From: Bradyrhizobium jicamae
Lineage (GTDB): Bacteria; Pseudomonadota; Alphaproteobacteria; Rhizobiales; Xanthobacteraceae
Length of the DNA stretch: 64,000 nucleotides
Direction of reading: 5' to 3'
Assembly (NCBI RefSeq): GCF_001440395.1
Contig: NZ_LLXZ01000215.1
Location: forward strand, 1 to 64,000
Of this stretch, positions 35,269 through 45,119 are shown one piece after another (position 1 is the stretch's first letter; every line of letters begins with the position of its first letter). Below the pieces are notes generated by a model, which saw only the letters and a list, made by a program, of their open reading frames with translations, had not been told where the DNA came from and searched no databases. A program made the position numbers and the translations under genes.

Positions 35269-37433
35269 GCGATCGCCTGTCGCCAAGGCTCGAGCGCGAT
35301 GCCTATCCCCTCATCGATCATACGCTGCCGATCGGACGCCGGCGTCCACTTAAGGTCAGCGTGGGTGCGGTCACAGTTGAAAATGGCCTTTTGGGTTCGG
35401 GATTCCCAGTCCGAGTAGCTTGGCATACGGCTGCGGTCCGGATGCCGTACCGCCATCTTGACTACCCATTTGGCCAGATCGGACAGATAGAAATTCGCGA
35501 TCCGGGTGGGCGTGACCCGCAATGGATATCCGGCCAGCCTCTGAAGCTCGCTGAGATACTCCTTGGCAGTCAACAATGGGGCATCAATGAGGTTGAACGA
35601 ATGGCCTTCGATCTGCGGTACCTCGATCGCATTTACGAGTCCCGCAGCGACGTCAGCGACCAGAACGAGTGGGAGCTTATTGTCGCCATCTCCCCATACT
35701 TCGCATATATCTTCCGTGAAGCGCCCGACGCCCCAATGAAACGGATTGCCGCCGTGACCGATGACGATTCCCGGCCGCACAATAACGAGCGGCAGTCCTT
35801 GCTCCCGATGCATAGCTGTAAGGATGTTCTCAGCCGCAGCTTTGGCGCGAGCGTAATAGTTTCTGCGTAAGATATTCGGATCGAGCGGGGTATTTTCCGT
35901 GATTGTGCCTGCCTTGGCGCCGGCATAATAAGAATCGATCGTCCCAGTGTAGACAAGCCGTTTTACTTTGGCGGCGAGGCACACTTCACCCACCAGCTTG
36001 GTCGGCTCGATGTCGTTCAATCGGTACTCATCCCAAGTTTTACATTGGGCGTGGGCCAGGTGATAAACGTATTCTATCCCCGACATCGCTGCATCAAGGT
36101 CAGCTTTGTTCCGAATGTCGCCGCGAATGATCTCCAAGCGATCGGTCTGAAATTCATCGGGAGAGAGTCCTGTCCCACGGACCATCGCACGGACACAATA
36201 ACCCGCTGAAAGCAGATGCTTCACTAACTCCTTTCCAATGAATCCCGCCGCGCCCAGGACGAGAACTCGTGGAGTGCAGGCGAGGGGAGCAACGGCCGGC
36301 GCCGTCTGCGCAGGTTTCGCAACGAGGTTTGCATGAGCAATGATTTCGGCGCAGGTCTGAATGACCGTGCGGCCGCGGTCGCCAGCAATGCGGCCATCAA
36401 GAGGTCGCCCGGTCTTGATGGATGAGTAGAAGCACGCTGCACTGGCAGAAATCGAGTTTTGGTATGGAGTGCCGGCCTTCGAGATCTTGAGTTTTCCGAA
36501 TACATATCTCGAGAGGACACTCCGGGCCTGCTCGCGCATTTGGCGCGCGATGCCACGACTGCGGCGGTAGCGATCGAGGTCCATGTTAAGCGGAGTGCGC
36601 TGGTCGACGACGCAGGTGTTGGCGTCGAAGTCGACTGTCGCGGATCCCAACAGCCCCCTCACGTAGATGGTTCTTTGTGGGAAGCCGGGCCCGAAGTTCA
36701 TCGTCATGTCGACGGCCGTCCTGCCAACGTCGGCCCGGACGCGCCACCGCCGATAAACCGGTTGGCCGGCAGGCAGCGTCATTTGTCGATCAGCCAGAAC
36801 GGATACGATTTTCGGCGTTCCGACAATATCGAGCAGAGCGGAGATCAGATGCGGGCCAGTTTCAAGGACGACATTTTCCGGAGAACGCAGCATCCAGGAA
36901 TTGAATGGGCCCAAACGAATCTGAGCCAATTCGTATAGGTGATTGAACGTGACTTGATCAATGGGGCCAAGGACATTTGAAATTACGACGTTGCGCAATT
37001 GCTCAAATGCATCCGTGAAAAGAAAATTGTGGCTTACACCGAGATAAACTTCATTTTGCAGGGCAAGCTGCACCAGTTCATCTGATTCCGCAACTGAAGT
37101 GCACATCGGCTTTTCAAGGAAAACATGAACGCCCTTGAGCAGGGCTTTCTTTGCAAGGCCATGGTGGAGATCCGGTGGGGCCAACAGATGGATGCAGTCA
37201 ATTCGAGCGTTTTCCAGCATTTCGTCAAGAGAGGAGAACGCGAGTGGAACATTCCAGGCTGCAGCAAAGGTCTGCGCTCGTTTCAGATCAGCATCGCAGA
37301 CCGCCCCCAATTCGATGCCGGGAATGTTTCGAACTGCCTTGGCATGGAATTCGGCGATGTAGCCGGTACCAACGAGAGCGGTTCGAAGCCTGCTTGGTCG
37401 GGACTGCTTTCTAGTAAAATTTTCACTCATCAA
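35265..37433 (-). CDS. Gfo/Idh/MocA oxidoreductase fused to NAD-epimerase
   Basis: A 722-residue two-domain enzyme. Residues 1-about 375 are a Gfo/Idh/MocA dehydrogenase: LVGTGYIAEFHAKAV near residues 20-34 and the catalytic EKPMCTS at 107-113. From about 388 a short-chain epimerase/dehydratase follows: GAAGFIG at 394-400 and the YxxxK pair Tyr527/Lys531 (NYYARAKAAAE). Both bind NAD(P), and both families modify nucleotide sugars or cyclitols. The fusion suggests two successive redox/epimerisation steps on one sugar; the exact sugar is unknown. The stop overlaps the GT4 gene. Confidence 0.88.
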   Translation of the reverse strand: MMSENFTRKQSRPSRLRTALVGTGYIAEFHAKAVRNIPGIELGAVCDADLKRAQTFAAAWNVPLAFSSLDEMLENARIDCIHLLAPPDLHHGLAKKALLKGVHVFLEKPMCTSVAESDELVQLALQNEVYLGVSHNFLFTDAFEQLRNVVISNVLGPIDQVTFNHLYELAQIRLGPFNSWMLRSPENVVLETGPHLISALLDIVGTPKIVSVLADRQMTLPAGQPVYRRWRVRADVGRTAVDMTMNFGPGFPQRTIYVRGLLGSATVDFDANTCVVDQRTPLNMDLDRYRRSRGIARQMREQARSVLSRYVFGKLKISKAGTPYQNSISASAACFYSSIKTGRPLDGRIAGDRGRTVIQTCAEIIAHANLVAKPAQTAPAVAPLACTPRVLVLGAAGFIGKELVKHLLSAGYCVRAMVRGTGLSPDEFQTDRLEIIRGDIRNKADLDAAMSGIEYVYHLAHAQCKTWDEYRLNDIEPTKLVGEVCLAAKVKRLVYTGTIDSYYAGAKAGTITENTPLDPNILRRNYYARAKAAAENILTAMHREQGLPLVIVRPGIVIGHGGNPFHWGVGRFTEDICEVWGDGDNKLPLVLVADVAAGLVNAIEVPQIEGHSFNLIDAPLLTAKEYLSELQRLAGYPLRVTPTRIANFYLSDLAKWVVKMAVRHPDRSRMPSYSDWESRTQKAIFNCDRTHADLKWTPASDRQRMIDEGIGIALEPWRQAIA

Positions 37434-37504
37434 ACTGGTACTCTGCGACGTATCTGTATCTCAGTGGTGGAGGGGCGATCTCGCCAGCCTTAAGCTGGGT
37501 GGGC

Positions 37505-38521
37505 CTATTTATGCTCAATGAGTTGGGGACGTTGCCTTAGTATCCGGTCACGTAGGAAAGCGAGTTGACCAAGCCCTTCGGGAAACCGAGCGAGTAACTG
37601 GAAGGTCGCAAGCCTAACGCGATCTCTGGCGGATCCCGAGCCATTTGCAATAAGACGTAGCAGCTGCAGCGGATAGATCAAAAATGCATTCCATCCAAGA
37701 GGATGGAGAACGAATCCGGCGCTAGTGCAAAGGAGGGGCAGCAAGAGTCCCCAAATCCAGGCGCGGCGTGACTCCCAGACAAAATGACGATCGGGCGTCG
37801 ATCCATGTAGATGGGCGCCCTGCGCAAACGCGTATCCAGCGCGAAATGCCCTCCGCCACCATTGTCGAAAGTGTAGCATTGCCGCATCGTGATAGGCCAT
37901 CGCGTCCGGAAGTCTCCAGATATGCCAATCGGCGGCTCGGAGGCGAACGCACAATTCGTCCTCCTCGGCCGCGATGACGTCTTCGCGATATCCGCCAACG
38001 TTCGTGAGTGCGAGCACTCGCATCATCACGTTGCCGGCACATGAGCGAACTTTGCCAACGGGTCGATCCCACTCTTTGTCGCAGAGCCAGTTGTAGACTG
38101 ATCGGTCGGGATAGCGTTCACGCAGCCGGCCACATACCGCAGCAACGTCGGAACTGCTTTCAAGAAACGCGAGAGCGGACTTCGTCCACTCTTCGAGCAA
38201 TTGACAGTCTCCATCAACAAACTGCACGTAGATGAGATCGGGGTGGGTCCGCAACAGTTGCGCGAAACCTGCATTTCGGGCGCGTGCGGCTGTAAATGGT
38301 ACGCTGAGATCGAGTTCGACGACATCAATATGTCGCTGGCGCGCGGCTGTTACGGATGCGTCGGTCGATCCTGAATCCACATAGACGACTGGGACCTTTG
38401 GCAGCGAATTAAAGCACGCAACAAGTCGCAGGCCTTCGTTGCGGCCGATTACAACTACGCCCAAGTGTGGGAACGCCGACGCGTGCTGCGTGTTTCCGTC
38501 GATCGTGCCGGCTTGGTCCAT
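37505..38521 (-). CDS. GT2-family glycosyltransferase with C-terminal helix
   Basis: A GT-A glycosyltransferase. The nucleotide-binding N-terminus (LGVVVIGRNEGLRLVACFNS), VYVDSGSTDASV, the DxD site QFVDGDCQLLEEW and AAEEDELCVRLRAADWHIWR (ED motif) are present. The C-terminus has a hydrophobic segment (GFVLHPLGWNAFLIYPLQ), so it may be membrane-associated. The ATG at 38521 is chosen because the family core starts soon after it; a GTG at 38662 would add 47 residues with no similarity. It lies in the leftward block of glycosyltransferase and acyltransferase genes. Confidence 0.8.
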   Translation of the reverse strand: MDQAGTIDGNTQHASAFPHLGVVVIGRNEGLRLVACFNSLPKVPVVYVDSGSTDASVTAARQRHIDVVELDLSVPFTAARARNAGFAQLLRTHPDLIYVQFVDGDCQLLEEWTKSALAFLESSSDVAAVCGRLRERYPDRSVYNWLCDKEWDRPVGKVRSCAGNVMMRVLALTNVGGYREDVIAAEEDELCVRLRAADWHIWRLPDAMAYHDAAMLHFRQWWRRAFRAGYAFAQGAHLHGSTPDRHFVWESRRAWIWGLLLPLLCTSAGFVLHPLGWNAFLIYPLQLLRLIANGSGSARDRVRLATFQLLARFPEGLGQLAFLRDRILRQRPQLIEHK

Positions 38522-38704
38522 TTGCAAACAGGATCTGTCAAATAAGTTTGGAGGAGGTGGAACGAGATGGCTTTCACGCACAACGAGCCGCGTTCCGTTT
38601 GATGAGAAGCGTGGCGCGATATAACCAGCTTCACGAAACGTGATCGCTGCGCCTCTTATCACGACGGTGCGATCCCGTTTGTTTAATCGATTTCTTTGGT
38701 GAAT

Positions 38705-39199
38705 TCACGCCCGATATCCGGCGGCTGTAGTTCCAGCCTCCACATTGGTTAAAACGACGGCATTCGCGCCTATTTTGGCATGAGAGCCAATTTTAACCGG
38801 TCCCAATATCTTGGCACCGGCTCCAATATCGACGTGACCGCCGATTTCGGGGACGCCCAGCGCATTTCGGCTACCCAGCGTCACCTGATGAAAGATCAAG
38901 CAATTCACACCAATCTTGGCTTCTGGATGAATGACGATCCCGTTGGGGTGGGGGATCAGCAGCCCGCCGCCGATCTGGCAGGAGAGCGGTATCTCGGCCC
39001 CCGTCACCACGCTCCAGAAGCGGTGGCGCAGCGCGATGAACTTGCAGCACAGCGTACCGAAAAGGCCGCCATGGGCCCGCCAGAACTGGTAGCGCCGGAC
39101 CGCCAACAATAGTTTGCGGCCAGGGTCCCAGAACTGCCGCGGGCGCTCCCGCGTCCAGTCGGGAACATCGGCGCTGATTTGTTCCGTAGCCTGATCCAC
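38705..39199 (-). CDS. Hexapeptide-repeat acetyltransferase (serine acetyltransferase-like)
   Basis: A 164-residue left-handed beta-helix protein. The turn repeats IGGGLLIPHPNGIVIHPEAK, IGVNCLIFHQVTLGS, IGAGAKILGPVKIGSHAKIG are the [LIV]-G-x4 hexapeptides. The His pair around HPNG resembles CysE, but the long N-terminal domain of CysE is absent. Such short forms often acetylate sugars or act as serine acetyltransferase in polysaccharide clusters. GTG start at 39199. The acceptor is not identifiable. Confidence 0.8.
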   Translation of the reverse strand: MDQATEQISADVPDWTRERPRQFWDPGRKLLLAVRRYQFWRAHGGLFGTLCCKFIALRHRFWSVVTGAEIPLSCQIGGGLLIPHPNGIVIHPEAKIGVNCLIFHQVTLGSRNALGVPEIGGHVDIGAGAKILGPVKIGSHAKIGANAVVLTNVEAGTTAAGYRA

Positions 39200-39503
39200 C
39201 TGGTGGGCACCTGTCCTGAATTAAACTGCAAATAGCGGACGGCTCGCATCATTGGAAGTGCCGGTTGTCAAGCGCGCGAATAATATCGATCGGGCCCTCA
39301 CCCCGCCTAGCCCGCGATTGCCCCGGAACTTAAGCCGTCCACAGGCTTGAATTTGCCATTCATTCAGGGGCGCGCTATTAATCACATACATTAAATCGAT
39401 TTCACTCAGCAAGATTTTTGTAGTAGATCACTGACTATTCGTTAATCATATGATGGCCCACCCGCGGTGCGCCGGGCGAGGATTTAAAGTTCGTGGAGCT
39501 TTT
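39200..39503. other. 304-base divergent intergenic region
   Basis: Lies between a leftward and a rightward gene and so should hold promoters for both. No good consensus promoter was found by eye; the + strand gene has GGAG before its ATG. Confidence 0.35.
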
Positions 39504-40679
39504 ATGTTAAAGACGTTGCGCGCTCCTGGGGCCTCGTCCGACCTTGCCGAGCGAGTTGCGGATCCGCGATCGGCATGCGCCTCTCCGGACGACCTTTCTC
39601 GTAATATATTTGGCCTTCTTGGCATTCCGGTGGATGCGCTCGATTTTCCCTCGCTCCTGCGTTCGATGGATCTTGCAACGCGCGCCGGTTCGCCATTTCT
39701 GATTTCGACACCCAACGTCAATTTTCTCGTCAAGAGCCAGAACAACCGCACGTTCCGCGAATCCATATTGCTGAGCGATCTGTGCCTCGCGGACGGCATG
39801 CCGCTGATCTGGATCGCCAAGCTGTTGCGCATCCCGATCCATGAACGTATTGCCGGCAGCGATCTGTTCGGCCGGCTCAAATCCGCCAATGCGACAGGCC
39901 GCCGTCTGCGGGTCTTCCTGCTGGGCGGCGCCGAGGGGCTGGCGGCCACGGTCGGCGCCAAGTTGAACGCCAAGAAGGGCGGCCTGGAATGCGTCGGCGT
40001 GCTCAACCCCGGTTTCGGTACCATCGAGGAGATGAGCTCGCCGAAAATAGTTGACGAAATAAATGCCAGCAACGCCGATTTAATTGCGGTGTTTTTCGGT
40101 GCCGAAAAGGCCCAGGTCTGGCTGCTGCACAACCATTGGCGGCTCCGGGCGCCGGTCCGCGCCCAGTTTGGGGCCACCATTGCCTTCGAGGCCGGGTCCG
40201 TCCGGCGAGCGCCGCCGATGCTTCGCAGCACCGGGTTCGAGTGGCTGTGGCGCATCAAGGAGGAACCGTATCTCTGGCGACGTTACTGGAACGATGGAAG
40301 GGCATTGCTAGCGATGCTGGTCACCTGCGTCCTGCCCCTGATGCTGAGCGAGCGGCGGATGCGAAACTTGAACAAGCTGTCGATCGCACGCAGCGATGAT
40401 CACGGTTCCATGACCCTTGCCCTGTCGGGGGCCGCGGTGGCCGCTTACGTCGACGGCGCGATCGAACAGCTCCGCGACGCGCTCGACAGCGGCAAACGCG
40501 TGATCGTCGACCTGTCGAATACGCAGTACATCGACGCAAGGTTCTTCGGGTTGTTCCTGATGGTCCGAAAGCAATTGGCCAGCCGGGGACAGAAACTGCT
40601 GTTTACGGGCGCGTCTGCCGACCTGCGACGAATATTCCGCCTGAACAGATTCGAATTCCTCCTGTCACAGGAAGTGTGA
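39504..40679 (+). CDS. WecG/TagA/CpsF glycosyltransferase fused to STAS domain
   Basis: A 391-residue protein. The N-terminal two thirds is a WecG/TagA/CpsF glycosyltransferase, which adds the second sugar to a lipid-linked acceptor: TPNVNFLVKSQNNRTFRES, then LADGMPLIWIAKLL with the conserved Asp, and FFGAEKAQVWLLHN. The C-terminal 90 residues resemble a STAS domain (VIVDLSNTQYIDARFFGLFL), but the usual phosphorylated Ser after the conserved Asp is Ala. The ATG at 39504 has GGAG before it. It begins the exosortase/polysaccharide cluster. The STAS part may serve protein contacts only. Confidence 0.82.
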   Translation: MLKTLRAPGASSDLAERVADPRSACASPDDLSRNIFGLLGIPVDALDFPSLLRSMDLATRAGSPFLISTPNVNFLVKSQNNRTFRESILLSDLCLADGMPLIWIAKLLRIPIHERIAGSDLFGRLKSANATGRRLRVFLLGGAEGLAATVGAKLNAKKGGLECVGVLNPGFGTIEEMSSPKIVDEINASNADLIAVFFGAEKAQVWLLHNHWRLRAPVRAQFGATIAFEAGSVRRAPPMLRSTGFEWLWRIKEEPYLWRRYWNDGRALLAMLVTCVLPLMLSERRMRNLNKLSIARSDDHGSMTLALSGAAVAAYVDGAIEQLRDALDSGKRVIVDLSNTQYIDARFFGLFLMVRKQLASRGQKLLFTGASADLRRIFRLNRFEFLLSQEV

Positions 40680-40750
40680 TAGCGGAGGAGCCAGACGATT
40701 ACCCCGGCCGCGTATTCGGCCGGTCTGACAAACCGCATCCAGGGCTAAAG

Positions 40751-43135
40751 ATGAAGCAACCAGTTGGTCAGACCTTTCGCATTCGCAGCGCCCTTGCGCT
40801 CCTGCTCGGGACGTTTGTCGCGGGGTGCGGATCGCCCGAGGAACGCGCGCAAAGCTACTATGAGAGCGGAATGGCTTTCATCGAAAAGAAGGACGACCTC
40901 GAGGCGCGGAAAGAACTCCTGAAAGCCATCAAGTACAAGAGCGACAAGGTCGAGGTCTGGAGGGCGCTCGCAGGCGTCGACGAACGGACGAAGTCGACTT
41001 CTCTCTTTCTAGATCTGCGCCGTATCGTCGAACTTGATCCGAACGATCTGAATGCGAGATTGAGGCTCGCTCGGATCATGGTCGGCGGCGGAGCTGCCGA
41101 AGCTGCGCTTCGCGTTGTCGATGCCGCCAACGAGGGCGACAAGCCGAGTGCAGAGCTCCATGCTCTCAGGGCGATCATTCTAATGCGAACAAACGACAAC
41201 GCCGGCGCGATCCGCGAAGCCCAGCGCGCCTATGAGATCGATCCGAAGAACGTCGATGCGATCTCGTTGCTGGCGTCGAAGAAGGCCGCGGAGCGCGACC
41301 TGGATGGAGCGCTGAGGCTTGTGGATTCAGTTCCCGAGAGCTCCAAGGACGAAACGCGGATCACGCTGCAGAAGATCGACATCTATGCGCGAAAGAAGGA
41401 TCTCCCGAAGGCGGAAGAGTTGCTGCGCAAACTGATCGCACAGAATCCCAAAGAGGCTGCCTACCAGGCTCAGCTTCTGCAGTTTCTCATTGCGCAACGA
41501 AAATTCGTCGAGGCCGAGAAGGAATTTCGGGCAAGGGCTGAAGCCAACCCAACCGACAGCAAGATCGGGCTCGACCTTGTCCGCTTCCTTGCCGGCACCA
41601 AGGGGGCGGATGCCGCCCGAGCGGAACTGGAATCGCGGATCAAGGCGGGCGGCGATGATTTCGATTACCAGATCGCATTGGCCGAGCTGAACAATGGCCA
41701 GAACCGGACTGCCGATGCCGTGCAGGCGTTGCAGAAGCTGGCAGACACGGTTGCCGCCCCTGACAAGAAGCTCGCAGCCCAGGTCAAGCTTGCGGAGATC
41801 TATGTTTCCAAAGGGGACAAGGCGGCAGCCGAGCCCTTGATTGCTGAGATCCTCGCAAAGGATCGCCGCAACGGTGGCGCGCTGCGGCTGCGGGCAGCCA
41901 TGAGCATCGACAAGGGCCAGTTCGACAGCGCGATTTCCGATTTGCGCGAAGCGCTCAACGATCAGCCGAAGTCGGTTGAACTGTTGTCGTTGATGGCGGT
42001 GGCGTATGAACGAAGCGGGAAGGGTGAGTTGGCTGATCGTCAATACGCCGATGCGCTGAAATCATCCAACCTAAATCCAGACGTCGTCCTCCGCTACGTC
42101 GCATTCCTGCAGCGCAAGGGCGATGCGGCTCGCGCCGAAGAGATCTTGATGGAGGCCGCCAATCGCAATTCCGGCAACCTCCAGATCTGGTCGTCGCTCG
42201 CACAAGTCAGATTGAGCCGGCAGAACTGGTCGGGAGCTTTGGCGATTGCGGATGCGCTCGCACGCGTCGATGAGAGCCGGGTGGCTGCCGAGCAGATCCG
42301 CGCCGCGGCGTTCGCCGGCCAGAACAAGATTGAGGAAAGCATCGCAGCGCTTGAGGCTGCGCACAAAGCGGCGCCGGACGCGCCGCAACCCGCGCTTGCG
42401 CTTGCCTCAGCCTATGTGAAGCAGGGCAAGCCAGAGAAGGCTTCGGCCCTGCTGCAGACGACAAGCAACAAGTTTCCGGCCAACGCACAGCTTCTGGTGT
42501 TTCTGGGCCAAGCCAAGCTGGCGGAAAAAAAGAACGACGAGGCGCTGCAGAACTTCAAGAAGGCGATCGCGCAGCAGCCGAAAGAGCCCGCGGGATACAC
42601 CGCCTTGAGCGAACTCTATATTCAAGGCAAGGACTACGACGCCGCTGACAAGGTGCTGCAGGCCGGGCTTGCAGAGTTGCCTGGCAACATGGCTTTCCGT
42701 CTCACTCTGGCAGCATTGCAGATCCAGCGGGGGAACAGCGACGCCGCAATAGCTCAGTACGAAGCAATTGTGCAGGAGCAGCCGAATTCCGTGGTCGCGA
42801 TCAACAATCTCGCCAGCCTGCTGTTGGACAACCGGAGCGACAAGCCCAGCCTCGATCGCGCGTACGAGCTGTCGGAAAAACTGAAGAGTTCCAACGTCCC
42901 GCAGTTCTTGGATACGTGGGGATGGGCCCAATACAAGCGTGGCGATCTAAAGGGAGCAATTGCCACGCTCGAGGCGGCTGCCACTACGAACGTCGCAGCC
43001 GTCCACTATCATCTCGGCATGAGTTACGCAGCCGCGGGGCAGGCTGAAAAGGCGGCCGAAAAGTTCAAGACGGCGTTTTCGCTGGAGCCGGACGGAACTC
43101 CGCTTAAGGACAGCATCCGTTCTGCGATGAAGTGA
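40751..43135 (+). CDS. prsT: PEP-CTERM system TPR lipoprotein PrsT
   Basis: A 794-residue tetratricopeptide protein. A lipobox (LLGTFVAGC) after a signal segment shows outer- or inner-membrane lipid anchoring. At least fifteen TPR-like units (such as AIREAQRAYEIDPKNVDAIS and ALQNFKKAIAQQPKEPAGYT) fill the rest. This size and layout match the PrsT protein of exosortase/exopolysaccharide loci. It follows the WecG-STAS gene by 71 bases on the same strand and converges with the outer-membrane protein gene. Likely a scaffold for polysaccharide or PEP-CTERM export. Confidence 0.8.
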   Translation: MKQPVGQTFRIRSALALLLGTFVAGCGSPEERAQSYYESGMAFIEKKDDLEARKELLKAIKYKSDKVEVWRALAGVDERTKSTSLFLDLRRIVELDPNDLNARLRLARIMVGGGAAEAALRVVDAANEGDKPSAELHALRAIILMRTNDNAGAIREAQRAYEIDPKNVDAISLLASKKAAERDLDGALRLVDSVPESSKDETRITLQKIDIYARKKDLPKAEELLRKLIAQNPKEAAYQAQLLQFLIAQRKFVEAEKEFRARAEANPTDSKIGLDLVRFLAGTKGADAARAELESRIKAGGDDFDYQIALAELNNGQNRTADAVQALQKLADTVAAPDKKLAAQVKLAEIYVSKGDKAAAEPLIAEILAKDRRNGGALRLRAAMSIDKGQFDSAISDLREALNDQPKSVELLSLMAVAYERSGKGELADRQYADALKSSNLNPDVVLRYVAFLQRKGDAARAEEILMEAANRNSGNLQIWSSLAQVRLSRQNWSGALAIADALARVDESRVAAEQIRAAAFAGQNKIEESIAALEAAHKAAPDAPQPALALASAYVKQGKPEKASALLQTTSNKFPANAQLLVFLGQAKLAEKKNDEALQNFKKAIAQQPKEPAGYTALSELYIQGKDYDAADKVLQAGLAELPGNMAFRLTLAALQIQRGNSDAAIAQYEAIVQEQPNSVVAINNLASLLLDNRSDKPSLDRAYELSEKLKSSNVPQFLDTWGWAQYKRGDLKGAIATLEAAATTNVAAVHYHLGMSYAAAGQAEKAAEKFKTAFSLEPDGTPLKDSIRSAMK

Positions 43136-43142
43136 AAGCTGA

Positions 43143-44381
43143 CTAGTTGCCGGACGGCAGCACAGTCCAGTTGTGCGACACAACGAACATCAGGCTGTGC
43201 GAATCCGCGGGGCCGGTGCCTGAAACCGTCGGTGTGCCAGTGATCGGATCGAAAATGGCGGTACCCGTGCTGGCGAACCGATGCAGATACCGATAAGTGA
43301 GTGACGTTGCCCATTCGCGGGTCGGATTGTAGCTGTAGGTCGCCGACGCCGAAGCAAAATCTGTCGTCGTGCTCGAGATCTGCCGGTTTCCGCTCGCTGA
43401 GAACGACAGGGTGGATCGCGCATTGATGCTGTGCGTCAGCGATGCCGTGATCGAGTCCCGCTTGAAAAGCGAGCCGACAACGCTTGGTCCAACCGACTGG
43501 CTGGCGATGACCGCCAAAGTCGTGCTCTTCAGCATTCGATAGGTGAGGACAGCGTCGCCGATCCAGTCGGATACCGAACTCGATACGGGTGTGGCGGACG
43601 TCGTGCCGCCGAATGCCGTGCTCGAAACCCCTCGATCGGTCACCAGATAGGCCGCGCCGACATTGGCGCGAAAGGAAAGCACCGCCGACAAAGTGGCGTC
43701 GAACCCGATCTGCTCACGAAAAATCTGGACCTGGGTGTTGAACGCGTTGCCGTATTCGAGCAGTTCGTATTCGGAGGACAGGTTGATCGCTGTGACCGAG
43801 CTCAGCGATCGGCGCCAATTGCCGCGCGCAAGTGTGTCCGTAAACGGCGTGCCGCCGCTCGATGGCTCATAGCTCGTGCGAGTGGATGTGGCGAACAGGG
43901 ATACCGTGTCGATAGCGGTGATCGAACGATCGATTCCGCCGCTCGCCGTAAGCTGATCGAGGAAGCCTGAAGCCGGCGTGGAAACGCCGAGATCATTCAG
44001 GATTGCAAGAGCAGTACTCTGTTGTCTCCAGCTTGCTTCAACATATTCCTTGTCGAAGTTCGTTTTTTCCCGAACCTCGTAGCGCGCCCTGAATCCATAG
44101 TCGAGGAACTCCGTCGCCGATCCGACAACGCCAGGACCCCAATACTTCTTGTAGGTGCCGTCGCCGAAGAGATTGAACTTAGTCGTCGGAGTGCGCGCCT
44201 CCGCATCGGCGGTAAGCGTTGTGTACGAGCCGACCGATCCCGCGGGCGAGTTGCGCAGGAATTGATTGCTATTCAGTTCGACCGTTTCGGTCTCGCTGGC
44301 CCTGATCGACCAGTCGAACGCAAATGCCACGGACGGCGCCATGCCAAAGCATACCGAGACTGCTATGGCAGCTCTCTTCAC
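43143..44381 (-). CDS. PEP-CTERM system-associated outer-membrane beta-barrel protein
   Basis: A 412-residue protein with a signal peptide (MKRAAIAVSVCFGMAPSVAF) and a series of amphipathic beta-strands rich in Ser, Thr and Tyr (TLSFSASGNRQISSTTTD, YSYNPTREWATSLTYRY). It fits the TIGR03016-type outer-membrane proteins that accompany PEP-CTERM/exosortase loci, suggested as a polysaccharide-export porin. It ends in FVVSHNWTVLPSGN. It converges with prsT and is followed 29 bases downstream (in its own direction, upstream by coordinate order) by the Wza-like gene, so a leftward operon of Wza-like, then this protein is likely. Confidence 0.75.
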   Translation of the reverse strand: MKRAAIAVSVCFGMAPSVAFAFDWSIRASETETVELNSNQFLRNSPAGSVGSYTTLTADAEARTPTTKFNLFGDGTYKKYWGPGVVGSATEFLDYGFRARYEVREKTNFDKEYVEASWRQQSTALAILNDLGVSTPASGFLDQLTASGGIDRSITAIDTVSLFATSTRTSYEPSSGGTPFTDTLARGNWRRSLSSVTAINLSSEYELLEYGNAFNTQVQIFREQIGFDATLSAVLSFRANVGAAYLVTDRGVSSTAFGGTTSATPVSSSVSDWIGDAVLTYRMLKSTTLAVIASQSVGPSVVGSLFKRDSITASLTHSINARSTLSFSASGNRQISSTTTDFASASATYSYNPTREWATSLTYRYLHRFASTGTAIFDPITGTPTVSGTGPADSHSLMFVVSHNWTVLPSGN

Positions 44382-44410
44382 GTTGCTTCTCGCCCCCGCC
44401 GAACGTCAGA

Positions 44411-44995
44411 TCACTCAAACAAGCGTCGTTCCGGAACCATGATGACGTCGCCGGCCCGCAAGGTGATATTGCCTTCCAGATCGTCACCAGCTTCGTAAGC
44501 TCTATAGTTAAACATGAAAATTGTTTCGTCGCCGCCGGGGCCCTTGCGTCTCACCTGGATGCGATTCTTTGCGGCAAACGGCCCGATGCCACCGGCTAGT
44601 GCAATGGCCTGCATCAGGGTGGTCTTCTGCCTGACGACATAAGAGCCCGGCTTGATGATCTCGCCAGTGATGAAAACTTTCGGCTTGAGGTCGTCCTCGG
44701 GGATCTCCTTGGGCGCGGCTATGACGGCGACCGTGACGTCGAGATTGTCGTCCTTGTAGTTGTTCTTCAGCTTGTTCTTGAGAACGTTTTCGAGCGCCAA
44801 TGGCGTCAGCCCGCGTGCCCGGATATGGCCGGCGAGGGGAAATGCGATTTCACCGGAGGGGTCGACAACGACCGTCCGGTCGAGCTTCGGGTCCTGCAAG
44901 ACCGTAATGCTCAGGCTGTCGCCAGATTTCAGGGTCTGCGCATTTGCCACCGGGGTCAGAAAGGCAACAAAAAGCAGTGCCAGCAGGATTCGCAT
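44411..44995 (-). CDS. Polysaccharide export protein, Wza family
   Basis: A 194-residue exported protein starting MRILLALLFVAFLTPVANA. The first domain (SGDSLSITVLQDPKLDRTVV, VVDPSGEIAFPLAGHIRARG) is the Poly_export domain of Wza, and the second (IKPGSYVVRQKTTLMQAIAL) is a SLBB domain. There is no lipobox cysteine, so it may be soluble periplasmic. The ATG at 44995 has AGGGGGA upstream, a strong site; a longer frame to 45082 is rejected. Its downstream neighbour is the outer-membrane protein, which together would make an export channel. Confidence 0.87.
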   Translation of the reverse strand: MRILLALLFVAFLTPVANAQTLKSGDSLSITVLQDPKLDRTVVVDPSGEIAFPLAGHIRARGLTPLALENVLKNKLKNNYKDDNLDVTVAVIAAPKEIPEDDLKPKVFITGEIIKPGSYVVRQKTTLMQAIALAGGIGPFAAKNRIQVRRKGPGGDETIFMFNYRAYEAGDDLEGNITLRAGDVIMVPERRLFE

Positions 44996-45119
44996 GTTAT
45001 TCCCCCTAACCATCGGCAAAAAAGCCCGTAGACAAAGACATTTAGGCCGTCGTGAAGGGATTGTTCCCGAGCACGCGGCCATTATTTAGCCACGGCGGAA
45101 ATTAATGCGATACAAGGAC

